From NCBI GenBank assembly GCA_963969395.1, contig OZ017801.1:14761611-14825610 (forward strand): DNA of 64,000 nucleotides, written 5' to 3'. Under the pieces are notes generated by a model that searched no databases, was not told where the DNA came from, and saw only the letters and a program-made list of their open reading frames with translations. Of the stretch, positions 1 to 12,921 are shown piece after piece. The translations under genes were made by a program, and so were the position numbers. This stretch comes from Pseudoscleropodium purum. Taxonomy: Eukaryota > Streptophyta > Bryopsida > Hypnales > Brachytheciaceae. The number at the start of each line of letters is the position of its first letter. Position 1 is the first letter of the stretch.

Positions 1-960
1 TGTCATTCAGTTCCTCCCATTCAGCAACGTGAACAATGCCTCCGTTCCGTCTCTCCACCCGTCCAGCAACGTGCCTTAGTCTAACTTAGCTAACTTAGTT
101 GCTTCCCCAGCTCCTCATCAGGTAAGGTCAGGTACTGTTTCCCAATCTTCAGTACTTATTATAAGGGTACTGCTGCATGCCTGGTGATGACAAATGGAAG
201 GGAAACCTTGACCTGAGATTCAGGTTTCAAGGTCTCGCACTGTGGCATGCATTGGCTTCTTGTGCCTTCGGACTGTTAATTCGGTCGGAGGACAATCCGA
301 TCAGTTCCGGCGGGGAGAAGACGAGAACGACGAGGACGCGAGTCAGTTGCTCCGGCCATGCATTAAGTTATTGTAGATACAGTATGGATCGAAAGAGGGA
401 GTGCGGATCTTCAATTGAGCTTCATGAACAGAAAGTATGGAGCCGGCATCATGGCAGACTCGTTGAAGCAAAGCAATTCAAAAGTCTCTTCTTGACGCTG
501 GCGGAGGGACGGGGGATTTGCACACTCACGAGCCCTAAACAAATTGGCGGATTTGGGTCAGATCTTATCACAGTCCCTCATTTGGGGTGTTGGTTGCTGA
601 CTGTGGCAGCAGCATCTCCAGTCGCTTGCGCCTTGCAACACAGTAGAGGTAATCACACACCTTCTCTGAAAACGAAATTTCGTTGAAGAATGCAAACTTG
701 TGGGAGAGACAAGAGGAGACAATAATTAGGAGTGAAAAACCGTGAATTGAAGAAGGTGTGACACCCCTTTTGTTGGTGAGGAGAATGATTGTAGAGAATT
801 GGAGGACCAAAGTTACATTCGCAAATTCTGTGATGGTCACGCAAATAGACACGTAGGTGGTGTAGGCAACGTAGACTCACGGAGTGCATGATTATTGTGT
901 ACAACTCAGGATACAAATAGGGAGCGTAGAATTCGAGTAGAATTGGCCATCACAAACTAC
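1..960. other. Genic-looking composition, no identified gene
   Basis: This stretch is more GC-balanced than the DNA that follows. An open frame runs on the + strand from 177 to 686 (169 codons). Its translation shows no domain, signal peptide or repeat that I recognise. A splice-donor-like CAGGTAAGG lies near 119-127, so this could be the end of a transcription unit entering from the left. I would not call a gene from this evidence alone. Confidence 0.2.
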
Positions 961-1994
961 CTAAATGTGGCATGCATGGTGAAAGTGTGTAGCAGAGTAG
1001 AATATACTTCTTCTTCAAAATCTACTTCACATCCACTAGTCTCCTCCGGAGGAAAATACTAGTCATTCTCAATTCTTAGAGAATGGGAGGTCTACAAGGC
1101 GTGGATAGCCCATTCTTTGAGAATTGAAAATGGGATGAAGAAGGTATGACTATCCCTATTGGTGAATTGTAAGTTGAGTAGCACTTGAAGAAAATCATGG
1201 GTTAATTTGGAAAACCATTCCTTGCGACAACAGGTAGGCTTGTGCACATGAAGCTATTATATATCACACATGCAATGTCGCATATGAGGGCCACACTTTG
1301 CAAGTTTGCTTGCAAGAGCCCTCACAATGTAGGCCTCACAAAGTATGCAACGTGGAGTCCGTCATGAAATTCTTACTATTGAAGGTTAACCCATACAATG
1401 ATTTTTTGCCCTTGCTCAAATTGACAAAGTGACTTTTTTCCATCTCTTGGACCATTTTACTCTTGCAATAGTTGGTAGGCAAAAAAGGAGGACATGTGGT
1501 GGGACTCCTCTATTTATTCCACAAAATTTATATAATTATATTTTTATAGATTTCAGAATTTTGATATTTTAAATCTTTGACATTAGAAAAAATTATAATT
1601 ATAGTTTGCTCTTAATTGTCAACAAAGATAACAATGGAGCCCTAATGTACCTAAATACTAATTCTTGATCCTTAGCATGACCAAAATCTTAGTCAAATAT
1701 GAGATTATCCAATATATAGATACAACTTCATATTTAAAATTTAAAATTTCTTCATATTTTGGAATATAAATTTTAATTTAATGAAACATCATATTTATGA
1801 ATCAACAAACTAATTTTTTTTTTTAAATTATCATTTTATAAGCTACAAAACTAAAATTTTATAAAATGATTTAGAAATTTAGCCTCTACGAGATTAAAAG
1901 TCAATAAATGGAATGATAGATGACTTCAAAATGCATGTATCTTTTGCATCCAAGTGATTTCTTAGTTGGATTTTTTGGGTTGGTAGTTTTTGAA
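961..1994. other. AT-rich gene-free stretch with a short hairpin
   Basis: No coding region is supported. An imperfect inverted repeat with arms of about 24 bp (1065-1088 and 1110-1133) is the only structure seen. Base composition becomes strongly AT-rich after about 1.5 kb. Confidence 0.5.
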
Positions 1995-2851
1995 GTTAAC
2001 CCCTAAAGTTCCTTAACTATGTTTTCAACAAAAACACTCAAAAACTGCCATTTTTAAGGCATGTACCAAAAAAAAATTTAAAATTTTTTTGGGCACATCC
2101 AACCATAGGATATTGTAGTATGATAATTTTGAGAAGATGTGGAAAAAATTTCAAAAATTTCCACCGTGTAGATTGTAAGATACTAGCATTTCAATTGACA
2201 AAAAGCCTTTTTTGGGCCCTGTGAAAAATTGTGTAGCTGCACTTTACAAGGTTACATTTGTATGAAAAAATTTTCAAAATGGTTACAACTCTTTGGACTC
2301 ATTCTTCAAGGCAAGTTGGATAAATGCTTGAAAATTTTCAGATCATTTGGAATTGTACAACATATAGGAAAAAAATAGTAAGTAAAAAAGAAGTAGAAAA
2401 TGAATCAAAATACTAAATTGTTACTAATTTAGTTATGGAATTGAAAAATGCCAATCCCAATTGTTGTAATGTTGTAATAAAAAATATTCACCTAATATTT
2501 TTATTTTTTTCCAAAAATATTCAAAATTGAGTTCAATAAAGGACTTCAAAGTTTATTTTGGAGTAGAGAGTCCATGACAACCTGCAAACTAAAACACCTC
2601 ATAACTTTTGACTCATAGATCAAAATGGAATGATTTAAAGCTTTCTATGTATATATAAATCTACAGAATTAATTTCAAGTTTTTATTTTTGAAAAAAATG
2701 ATTTGAAAAAAAATTTGTGTACATAAAAGATATTCCTTGTCCATACCTTCTATTAAAATTTGGGCCAAAAATATAGAAATCTTTGCTTACATGCACCTGC
2801 CCCAAAAAATTATGTTGCCAAAATATGCACCTTGGTCCTTTAGGGGTTAAC
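1995..2851. mobile_element. TTAA-bounded non-autonomous element, family R1 copy 1 (piggyBac-like ends)
   Basis: The segment starts GTTAACCCCTAAAG and ends CTTTAGGGGTTAAC, so both ends read TTAA followed inward by CCCCTAAAG. TTAA duplications with termini beginning CCC are the hallmark of piggyBac elements, which is why I suggest that superfamily. The interior is AT-rich and non-coding. Its sequence is shared with copies at 58410-59350 and at 32106-32294 joined to 45581-46334. No transposase of this type is in the window. The termini are seen; the superfamily is inferred. Confidence 0.6.
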
Positions 2852-4569
2852 TATTTCTTTTTGTTGTAGTGTTGTCTAGATTGCAAAAGTTTTAGAGCAT
2901 CCACATTGTGCCACAAGGAAAATGGCCTATAGCATGGTTGAATTTAGGGACTACATAAATAAGAATGGTGTGACTGTGAGGCTTTGCCTTAGGATATGTA
3001 ATCTACATAAGTTAACCTATCTAAGTCTAACTTATCTGAGTCGGACTACTTAGACCCTCCTCTTTCCACTAGTCAGACTCTTCTTGCTTCAACAAAGAAT
3101 TTCTAATTTTTTTTTAAATTAAAAAGAAAGAGCCAGAAAAGGGGTCCAATCAATGGGACCCTTCCTTGATAAAGCCAGCCATTGTACAAAAGGGATCCCA
3201 CCGGTTGGATCTCCCTTTGACCAAGCAAGCTAAGTGGATGCATAGGGGAGAGAGGAGAACAAATACTAGAACAAATGCAAGAAGACAAACCTAAACTTTA
3301 GGGAACACAACACCAGTTCACATCCTTGTACAATGTGAATAGGGTTGTAGATAAGATTTGGAAACTCAGATTTAAAAGCCAAAGTCAATGTAGAGTTGTT
3401 GCCATAGTCTCTGTCTAAAAAAATAGAGCCAACAAATGATAATTTTGGAAGTCAACTCGAGCTTTTCATTGTCACCTACTCAAATCAAATAGATGAGGCC
3501 ACCTTGTCAATCTTGCTAGCATTTTAAGGTGGTCTCCTTGTTTGACTTGTCGTAGACTATTTTTGATGGGGGAGTGCTAGTATGTGAGTATAGAATCTAT
3601 GAGCATATGAGTCTATATCATAATCACCTTCTATGGTTATAGGTCTCTATGTTATAAATACTTATATTATAGACTCTTTTCATGGCCCTAGTATGAAGGG
3701 TCCTAGGATTCATACCCGCAATTAGGAGATTCCACCCACTATTTGGAGACTGCAGAGACTTCAACAAACTTTAGACAATAGAGGATTTAGGGGGGGTTGG
3801 AAAGATTGTTTCAAGCTTGTTTCACCAACCTTATTCCTACTATTAGTTTTTGTTTGTTTGTTTGTTTTAAATAAAAAATTTGAAAAAAAAATGAAAAAAA
3901 TAAGAATGGAAATAAAAGCAAAATTGTTTTTAATTTAAATTTTATTTTTTGGTGACATCGTAGTCACCATGCCACGCTAGGCAATAGCTGTGAAGTTGTT
4001 CCTTTGATGCTAGCAGCCCGGGGAACTTGTAGCCTTCTAAAGTTGCTGAAAATCTTCTAATGATTTTTCTTTCTACCACATTGATGTAGCTCCTATGGAC
4101 AAGTAGAATTAGTAATGAAAACCTAATTAATCTCAAGTCTCTCCCTGTTTGAAGTCTCACTAATCACATTTTAGTTACCATCTATATATTTTTTGTCTAA
4201 GATACATAATTTGAATCCTAGGGCCGCCCATACTAGAATCATACCTTTTCATGTTATAGTATACATATGTTATAGATACCTATGTTATAAACACCTTCAA
4301 ATGGTTGCATATACATACCTACAATTAGGTTCAAGGTTTGTAGGTTCAAGTCTTTGCACTCACATACTAGCATATATCATTGGTCTTGATGCAAGATACT
4401 CTAAAATTTTATGCTTTGTACAAGAAAGCTAAGGCTCAAGATTGTTTAGTGTCTAAGGATGTGTTTAAAGAGCTTGTGAGCTCAAAATCCATTGAGTGAG
4501 TCATAGAAGGTTGCTCTAGAGACTTACACCTAATGAGGTAGAGTGCGGATGTTCTTATTATCTATCAAA
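2852..4569. other. AT-rich gene-free stretch
   Basis: No supported gene. Short ORFs here are isolated and featureless. The segments around 3575-3690 and 4250-4330 share a degenerate tandem phrase built on tatgttataga/taggt, also seen near 56400-56560. This is probably an old dispersed repeat. Confidence 0.45.
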
Positions 4570-4836
4570 AATTTATAGTATCAAGGTTCAAACTTTAAGT
4601 TAGGTTGTTTGTTTTGTTTGTTATGTTGAGATCTTTGGAACCATGCATCTCCTGGTTGCATTTTTAGTATCATTGGAAAGCCCTCGGCAAAGAAGGGTGC
4701 ATGGACTTTGCTTCATGGTGTTTAGACCTATAATATAAAAGTTATTGAATTTCAAAGTATTTAGTTTTTTGAAATTTAAAAAAAACTAAACTTTTACTTT
4801 TATTTTGGTTATGGCAACGGCATAGGGCACACTAGT
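4570..4836. repeat. Dispersed repeat family R2, copy 1
   Basis: About 260 bp, running from a TTTGTTTTGTTTGTTA-like tract through a shared phrase containing aaagaagggtgcatg and ending in tggcaacggcat...cacactagta. The same order of phrases recurs at 12184-12438 and 15500-15732, all in the same orientation. No terminal inverted repeats or target duplication were found. Confidence 0.65.
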
Positions 4837-6590
4837 ATGTCTTGATGCACTGAAATTTTTTAGTTGCACTAGGCTTTTCGAAATGCTTGCTTCTATTCCT
4901 TGTCATTGCCATCCCATCCCTACCCAAGTTGTAGACTGATAAGTTAAATTTGAAATTCTCTATCTCCAAATGCAAAATCTTATAGTAATAGACTTCTAAT
5001 TGCAAGACAACATTTGGAAATTGTAGAATTGTTGGTTAGTTCATTATTAGCCAATGGATTTTGAGAAAAAAATTAGTTGGATTTTGAAAACATATAGAAA
5101 AAATAAGGGAATTTTTACAAAATTGCTATTCATAGTAAATTATAGGAAAAAAATAGACTTAGTACATGAAAAATTGATTTAATATCAAAATTAAAGGAAA
5201 ATAGATGGTAAAACTCAAAAAATATAAAAAAATATTGCACATTCCAACCTTTTTATAGAATAATCTTGCCATACCATGTATAAATTCTAACTTGTCTCTT
5301 CAAGGCCATCTTTGAGTGAATTCCTTCTACAATATGTCTTGGAATACAATTCAAACCCAACTACTTCTTTTTCTTCATCTGTAGGTGGCTTGTTTTTGTT
5401 GTGTCTTTTAATTGGGTTGTAAAATATTAACCAATTCATTATGCCTTCAAAGTTTATGCAACTACTTGCATTTTGCTTCAATGCCATAACACGCATTTGA
5501 CAAAGTATGCAAATCATTATCATTTTTTTTCAAATGCATGGCCATGAATGTCCCAAAGGTTCATACTTTTTAAATGTATGTCTTGTAAACAACAATCCAT
5601 AAATTGTTCATGCTTATAAAAGTGTGAATAAAAAAAAGTACACTTGAAGTTGGTTTCCCTAATAGTGCTACAATTTTAAAAGTGTGGAAAAGTTTCAATA
5701 GATGTAAAATTGTGTAATTGTATAAATGTTGAAGAGCCAAAAGCCAATTCATCCTTTTTGAGAAGCCACAAAACAAACTTCCAAAAAATAATTTAATCCC
5801 AAAACTATATCGTAGAAATAAAAGCCTAAAAGTGATAAGAATAGAAAAAAACAAAATGACCATATAGAGGGTGTATTAGAGTCTTGATTAGAGCATTGTC
5901 ATCCCATATATCAAAAGATGAAAGATATTCATGGAATATTTGGAATCATCTAAAGTTTTCCTTTTGCTTATAACAAAAATTGCTTATTTTTTGGGATTGA
6001 CAACTCTAATGAAAATTATTTTTTCTTCCTCAAATAGTATGGTGATATAATAAACAATGTCCATTTGCATTTTAATATGGTTCATTAAACTTCTTGCACT
6101 ATTGCAATGATAATCTACCCCTTCATAACGGTGATTTTAGAAGATATAAAATCAAGGACTTTTCAACCCAATTCCAACCCTTTGAACCCCAATTCACAAT
6201 GAAAAAGCCATAAATAGAATCCTTTACAACTTTCACAACATTAAAGATGGGTACAATTAAGCCCTACACTAGGAGCTCACAATTGGGCTTGGGCAAATTT
6301 GGGCATATATAAAATTTTGAATGCCCTAGTGTCCGGGAAAAATTGATAGCTAGTTCAAAGTTAGCTGGTGGAATTGGGAAAAAAACCTAGTTGCAATTTG
6401 AAAACATCAACAAAAATCCTGTGAAAAATTCTGCAAAATTTTAACTTAGAGGAAAAAATAGAGAAAAGAATCAGACTAGGTACTTGAGAAACCAGTTCAG
6501 TAGGAGAATTGAAGAAAACTAGGTGGTAAATTTCAAAAAATATCCTGCACTGGATTTCCCCATACTCTACCTACTCTGCCGGGCCCGTTG
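4837..6590. other. AT-rich gene-free stretch
   Basis: No gene, RNA or clear repeat boundary was recognised. Minus-strand ORFs at 5287-5523 and 5570-5863 are low-complexity translations of AT-rich DNA and are not credible genes. Confidence 0.5.
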
Positions 6591-9027
6591 CTAGTAACCC
6601 TACCTACCCAATGACGACATCCGGCAAGGCTCCGCACCCCTCATCCAAGTGGATGAAGTTTCGGAGTGGCAAACGACGGGGGAAACCAAGTGGCGCAGGG
6701 GTTGCCCCACCGGAAGAAACGGTCGCCGGCGACCGTGGAAATAGGCGCCCCGGCGCTTCACTGCCCTTCAACAGTCAAGCTGTAGCCGCACCACCACGGC
6801 ACCACCTCCTCTCCTCCTTCCCTTCTTTTCTCTCTACTTCTTGTCATTCACTTTCAGCTCCGTTTTCATAACCTCCACAGGCATTGCACATTTTAAAACT
6901 TAATGCTGCAGCGCTTGCATTGTCCGGCTTCAATCCATTCCGCTAATCCGCTGGTGTCAGAACCACAAACAACCGCGATTCCAGACAACGCGAATATTCC
7001 TGCGATCAATAAGACGGCGTTGCTCAATCTTGAAGTGATTTCGGAAGTCGTGTCTGAAGTGATGTGATTGAAGCAGCGGGAGCGATTCAAGTGTCGGTTG
7101 GATTTCCAGGCTCGGGAGTGGAAGTTTGAACGGGATTTGGATTGGCGGGAGTGGCTTGGAGTGTGTGTCAAGGCTGCGCGCGAAGAGGGGCGAGGGAAGG
7201 GAGTGGGAGTTGAATCGCGTGTTCATCGTTGATATGTGGATGAGTGTGTGCGGAGAGCGAGTGTCTTGAAGAGAGTGGAGAGCGAGTAGCTGTGATTTTC
7301 TTGATTTGAAGGCTTGGTTGAAGGAGACTTGAAACAGCGGGAGTTTCGGGTTCCGGATGAGTGTGGTGCAGGATCCTCCTTTCAAGTAGAGTTTTTTTGC
7401 AGTGGAGTTTCGGAATAGTATTGGTATGTGTCTGTATACGAAGCGGTGTCGACTCGCCAGCCAGTCAAGACGTTCGCGACACCGGGTTCGAAGGTACAGG
7501 ATTGTTTTGTTTGGGATGGTGTCAGGCGGTGGTGTGAATTACTTGTTGTTCACGTGGTTGTTGATTAGGTCCAATGAATATGGAGCGTGTGATGCAGTTT
7601 GTTTGTAATAGGAGTAATGGTTTAAGGCTTCGGATTCTGTAGGGTTTCGGATACGTAAGTGCGCGCGTTGCTTTCAGCTGAAGTGTCATGTTAATCTCGT
7701 TTAGAGGCGACATCGTTCTGTACCGGGGAATCCGGCTGATCACCTGGTTAGAATATGAGCAAGGAAGATGGAATCACCTAAGAGTTTGTGTATGTCGTTT
7801 TCTTCTGGTGATTGTTGATATCGAGAAGTAGGAAGGTCGTTCTCAGCCTGCCCCGTTGATTATCTTTTGTAACGCCCGTATTTAATGCAGCAAGACCTCC
7901 AATAGTTTGAGACGTCGATCGAAATTCATGTAGCGGCGTTGAGCATTAATCATCTACGTTCCTCATTCTACTAAGTCTATCTTTTTTAAGAATCAGTGGA
8001 GTAAGAAGCAATACTCTGTTCCTTGCTTTTGTGAGAATGATTTTCTGAAATTTTCGGATGAATTTCTTTGTCGAATGCGGCACTGAACTCGTGCACAGTA
8101 CATGTTTCAAAGATTCACGGTTCTGTTTGTTAGGATTTTGGTACGTCGAGCTGAGGTTGTGAGGATCCGGCACGTAATTTAGCTGTTTGGTATGCACAGT
8201 GATGGTTTTCAGGGTCACGAGTATTGTCCTGTGTAAGGTGTCCCACTGGTGTACGATGCCTCACTGCCTTGGTCGGTTTCAGCCCTGCAGAAGTGCAGGA
8301 AAGAGGAGGTTCGTAACTTCGTATGAAGTCTGTGGTCATTTCTTTCCGGGTACCCCGAATAAATTCATTTTGTGTTACGTCAGAAATAGTTTGCTGATCG
8401 TGAGGAATTCTACAACTTGTGAGCAACTTAGAATTGCTTTGGTCATGGATTACCTCGGTGCACTAAGTGTTGTGTCAGTACTTCGAGAAAACATACCGTG
8501 CACGCAAGGAATTCGGTCAGCGAATCATGATCCACATGTTTTTTTTGTCCATAACTGATGAACTCCATTTCGAGATACGATGAATTATTGTCCTGATGCC
8601 CCTTGTACCCGAGTTGCACCGTTTTACATTACACTTCTATTCAAACTTCTTTGATGATCTGGTATTCGAATATTCCCAACTAACTAGAGTGCGAAATGAC
8701 AATGTCTGCTTCTTGTGTTTCCTGGTTCTTTGAGAGACTGCATGAAGCATGCTATTTGTGGAAACGATCATTCTATAGCGTGTTTTGTTGGAAAGGAATG
8801 ACTGGAAATAGCACTGTTTTGAACTGTTCCTGATTGCGGGATGATTAGTATGTAATCGGCGATAATTCTTTGGTGTGCAGGGAGGAAACGGGTTACCGCG
8901 TGGTTTAGTAGCTTGAGATATCCAGTGCATTGAATATCTACTCGAGGAGCCTATCGAAAATCGAACGAAGACGAGAACTGAAGGACAAAATCAATCCTCA
9001 GAATATATTTCAGTGACCTCTTGCAAA
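6591..9027 (+). promoter_or_regulatory. Probable promoter and long 5' leader of the LBD gene
   Basis: GC content rises sharply at about 6.59 kb and stays raised to the LBD start codon. A pyrimidine-rich tract near 6805-6870 resembles plant core-promoter or leader sequence. A donor-like GTAAGT at about 7653 and an acceptor-like ATATATTTCAG ending at 9012, just before the start codon, would fit a large leader intron, but I cannot prove it. Several short ORFs on both strands overlap one another here; none has recognisable features and the plus-strand ones could at most be upstream ORFs. Confidence 0.4.
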
Positions 9028-10326
9028 ATGAGTTGCAATGGTTGTCGTGTATTGCGGAAAGGTTGCAGCGACACTTGTGTCCTTCGTCCTTGCCTTCAGT
9101 GGATTGAGAGCTCGGAAGCTCAAGGCTACGCCACTGTGTTCGTGGCCAAGTTCTTCGGCCGCGCGGGACTTATGGGCTTCATCAGCGCCGTGCCAGATAA
9201 CCAGCGCCCTGGTATGCGTTGATTCCTACGTGATACTTTGCAATTACTGATTGTGAAGTACTTATTTTCTGTACTCAGTACTCTGTATTGTGACATTTTT
9301 CTGGAATGAATGAACTAGCCTTTAGAGATTGCCAGCAGTTAACTACAGCTCAACCTTTCGCATGTAGTGATTTTTTACTTGTCTACAGTGACGAGACTGC
9401 TTTTCCATGTTCTTATCTTCATGACGTCAGTGGGAATTAACCATGGCTTTTGCTGACGTGCAGCGTTGTTTCAGTCTCTTCTGTACGAGGCCTGTGGACG
9501 AACAGTGAATCCAGTGTTTGGCGCAGTGGGTCTTCTTTGGAATGGAAACTGGCAAATCTGCCAGGCGGCTGTTGACACAGTTCTGAAAGGTGGCCAACTT
9601 CGCCCTCGGTCTCCCTCCAGTTGCTTGCCTGCAAACTTGAGTTCCCCTGCACCATATAGTCCGGCATTTGCTATATCTGGCAACCTCCCCATTCCTTTAG
9701 TTGGCAGAGTTGACGATCCTACTCAAATGACAGCAATTCCCTTCTCATCGAACGCATCAGCCGACGTTCTTCTCGATCGAGGTGCTATGAGTCTCGGGGT
9801 TGAATTGCCTGCAGCTAAAGGCCTGGAGCTTAAAGAGCGTGCAACAAATGTTCATCGAAACAGTGACGATTGGCGTCAGGAAGCGGTCAATGTGGAACCG
9901 TGTTCCATTTGGCAGAAAGATATTAAGCATTGTGACAGCTGGAACGGTTTAAATACAAATGCGGAGAGCCGGAGGGATGGCCTTGGGCAAGAAAGTGTGC
10001 AATTAGAAACCCTGGCGTATGCGGCTCCTCGGAGGGTCAGGGCCCGCATGGACGCGACTTCAGTGCCTCCTTCGAACTCTGGAGAAAGAGTGCACGAGGA
10101 GCCAGTTGGCGGAGGTGAGCAGCTCGAGCTAGATTTGACCTTGAAAGTGGGAGACAAAATGGTGGGAATTAAGAGGCTTTCTAGTCCTTCTGACTCTGTG
10201 AATTCTGAAGGATCAGTCACTAGTCTCGACACTACGCTTCGTGAACCTTCAAAGCTACCCAGCTGGGCATTGGAGACGACTCAGACGCCACAACCCTTTC
10301 GTAAGCTTCTGCCTCTTCTGCACTAA
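9028..10326 (+). CDS. Class II LOB-domain (LBD) transcription factor, two exons
   Basis: Exon 1 is 9028-9211 and exon 2 is 9464-10326, giving 348 residues; the 252-bp intron has GT/AG ends and the split codon restores alanine. The start is the ATG giving [17 protein letters not shown], the canonical N-terminus, with the CX2CX6CX3C zinc-binding cysteines at residues 3, 6, 13 and 17. The LOB domain continues across the junction through [14 protein letters not shown] and [15 protein letters not shown] to [12 protein letters not shown]. Class II members lack the leucine-zipper-like coil, as here. The C-terminus has LELDLTL (residues 282-288), an EAR-type repression motif, followed by [12 protein letters not shown], also typical of the class II tail. 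The protein should act in the nucleus as a DNA-binding repressor; in flowering plants this class regulates nitrogen response and anthocyanin metabolism. It stands alone, with no neighbouring genes. Confidence 0.95.
9212..9463 (+). other. Intron of the LBD gene
   Basis: The donor is CCTG|GTATGC and the acceptor TGACGTGCAG|CG. Joining the exons gives the family-typical [15 protein letters not shown] stretch without a frameshift. An intron at this position, inside the conserved LOB domain, is usual for the family. Confidence 0.93.
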
Positions 10327-10700
10327 GTACAAGATGAAAGACTGCAGGTAAGATGCTGGTCCGGAGTTCGGACCTTCCACCTGTGTGCACTCCCCCATTT
10401 CGACTGTGATCAAAGAATTTTCAAGGCTCTTTGTTACGACTCTTTGTTAAGTAGCTTCAAGTGCATATCTATCAAGGATGTTGAGAAGATATGAAACTAG
10501 TGAAAAGTTTCAATCAGATCTTATAATCCAGTACTGTTCAACAACGAAAGCATAGTTTTACTTCACTGTATTCATCGGTTTTTAATTTCTTAGTAAGTGA
10601 TTCGTGGTTCACCACATTGTAGGAGTTGGCCTACTCAAGGTCACATTTCAATTAGAGTGAGTGTGTAGTTTGCGGGAATTCATAGAGTGAAGGGCTTGGG
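10327..10700 (+). other. Probable 3' untranslated region of the LBD gene
   Basis: Balanced composition persists for a few hundred bases after the stop codon and then falls to AT-rich. No canonical AATAAA polyadenylation signal stands out, so the end point is approximate. Confidence 0.35.
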
Positions 10701-12183
10701 ACGGACTTGGACTTGGACCATACACAACCTCAGAGGAGGAGTATTTGTCCTTGCTTTTGTAGAGATGGATGATGAGAAAACATATATGGAACTTGCATGG
10801 AGTTTCACAACTTGAGATTTTTGTGCTGGTTTAACGCATTCAATCCTTGGAAGGAAGAATATGGAATTCATCATGTTATACTTGTGATTTGCATGGAGCA
10901 GTTGCAATTTCAAACATGCATAACTTCATGCAAGGCTAAATATGCACTTGGAACATGCAGAATGTGTGCACCCACAATATTCCATGTAAGAAATGTAATA
11001 GACATGGAACATATTTTCTTCATGAATTAGACATGAATTAGACATGGGTAGAAAGGAGGTCTTGGGGCATCAAGCTACACAGAGAATGAGATATGAAAAC
11101 AAATATGGACCCAGTACCTTAAATTGGTTTTCAAATATTTTCCTTCTGATCAAGACACCAGTAGAAAGGGAGATCCTTGGCTGTAGATGACTATGCGTCA
11201 TCCCTATACATGAAATTTATTAGAATTCAGAGTGGAATCTGGTGAAATGAAAGTGGTGGCACTTGGATATTTGATAAGAACAAAGAATCTCTCCATGCAA
11301 GTCAAAATGCAATTATTCATCCTTGGAATTTTGTATAAAAAGGGAACATCTTCTACAATAGTTTGACATCAAATGAGTGCTTTTGTATTTTTTTAAGTAG
11401 ATAATTTCCATGGTGACTAACTCCTCCTTTGAGGGTTAAATTGGTGATATTCCACAAACTAAAAGGACTAATTTCAGGCCACAAACTAGGGCCAAGCTGC
11501 GTGGCGTAAACCATGCCAAAGTAATGGAATAATTATTGCCAATTATCCCTTGAGCGCCCAGAGTGAATTTCAAAATGAGGCCATGGCTGCCACTCAAGCT
11601 GGGCCCACTGATTAAAAAATAAGATGCATGAGAGGTGGTTCTTGAAATTGCAAGAAGGTTACAGAAGACAACTTTGGGAAAAATTGTGGAAGTTTTCACA
11701 GTATGACTTATGAGGTTATAATGGTCAAATGTTAGTGGGGAGGAGGTCATATTCGGGGTTAAGCATATTGAGTTGCAAACCTGTGTCCTTTAAAAAAAAA
11801 ATTCTAATTATATGGTGGAATGGCTTGCGTTATGCACTATAAGATTTAATTTTCATAGAATTGCACAATCTTGAAATAAGATTTATTTTTCAGAGTGGCA
11901 CAATCTTGAATTTTCAGGTTTAAGTAGGCCAAAATGTGTCAAAAATGTGAATGCCAGAGATTAGGTTTAAAAAAATTCTAGTCGTCCATTACTTCTCAAA
12001 GTAGGATATATGGTTGAAAACAAAGAATTAAACAAACAAAAATCATACAATTCCAAAGCAAATAATGGTCAAGCAGCAATGAAATTAAATAATTTGACCA
12101 AAATGTATTTGACCACCTTGTTTTTTTAGTTAGTGCATTGTCCATATGAGTTCACTCTTGAAAGAACTTCAATGTGCAACATC
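10701..12183. other. AT-rich gene-free stretch
   Basis: No supported gene or element boundary. The overlapping ORFs at 10680-10913 and 10797-11030, and one at 11436-11750, show no features. Confidence 0.45.
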
Positions 12184-12438
12184 AAAATTTTCATACCTTA
12201 AGTGAGGTTGTTTATTTGTTTTGTTTTGTTTGTTAAGTTGAAATCATCCAATCAATGTGTCCCTTATTGTGTTATTGGTATTGTTGGAAAACCCTCAGCA
12301 AGGAAGGGTGCACGCTTTGTTTCTTGGTGTTCCGACTTTTAGCATGAAAGTTATTGAATTTTGAATTTTCAGTGAATTAAAAAATTAAAAAATTACTTTT
12401 ATTTTGATTGTGGCAACGACATAAGGTACACTAGTATG
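12184..12438. repeat. Dispersed repeat family R2, copy 2
   Basis: Shares with the 4.6-kb copy the (T)TTGTTTTGTTTGTTAAG tract, the aaggaagggtgcac phrase, a stretch around gaaagttattgaattttgaa and the terminal ggcaacgacataaggtacac. Same orientation as the other two copies; boundaries approximate. Confidence 0.65.
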
Positions 12439-12740
12439 CTTGAAATCAAGATTATTTACATAAAACAACCTTGTTAGTTATTGCAAGACTCTAGATCCAA
12501 CCAAATAGAATAGAAAAGTCAAAACTTCCATCTCAAGAAGTGAGCATAAATATTGAAAGTGAAAGTAGTACAAGTATTGTAACATCTACAACAAAACCTA
12601 TCTTGCATAAAAAGTAACATATTATTATTTTGGTTTGCCAAATTGTATAAAGAAATGCATAGGAATAAATACATAACGATCTAAATCGATGAAATTACAA
12701 CAATGGATTTGGATCTTGGATTTTGACACTTGCACTTAAT

Positions 12741-12918
12741 CACTATAAGAGAAAGGGGTGTTTTAAGTGAGTTTTTAAGTATAGTCCTAGACATAGGATT
12801 TTAAGTAATGACCTTTAAGGAGATTTTTAGCAAAATTTTACTAAAGGTCATTACTTAAAATCTTATGTCTAGGACTATACTTAAAAACTCACTTAAAACA
12901 CTTCTTTCTCTTGTAGTG
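12741..12918. mobile_element. CACTA-type foldback MITE with 3-bp target duplication
   Basis: The 178-bp element starts CACTATAAGAGAAAG and ends CTTTCTCTTGTAGTG. It is almost entirely a hairpin: the first 75-80 bp pair with the last 75-80 bp, leaving about 20 bp of loop. AAT flanks both sides (12738-12740 and 12919-12921). CACTA termini plus a 3-bp duplication define the CACTA (En/Spm, CMC) superfamily, so it is probably moved in trans by such a transposase. It is non-coding. Confidence 0.88.
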
Positions 12919-12921
12919 AAT

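Noticed and set aside
177..686. 169-codon ORF near the window start
   Set aside because: No recognisable domain, and three other ORFs overlap its end; kept only as a low-confidence remark.
8187..8558. 123-codon ORF upstream of the LBD gene
   Set aside because: Opposed by ORFs of similar size on the other strand, with no family features; more likely leader sequence.
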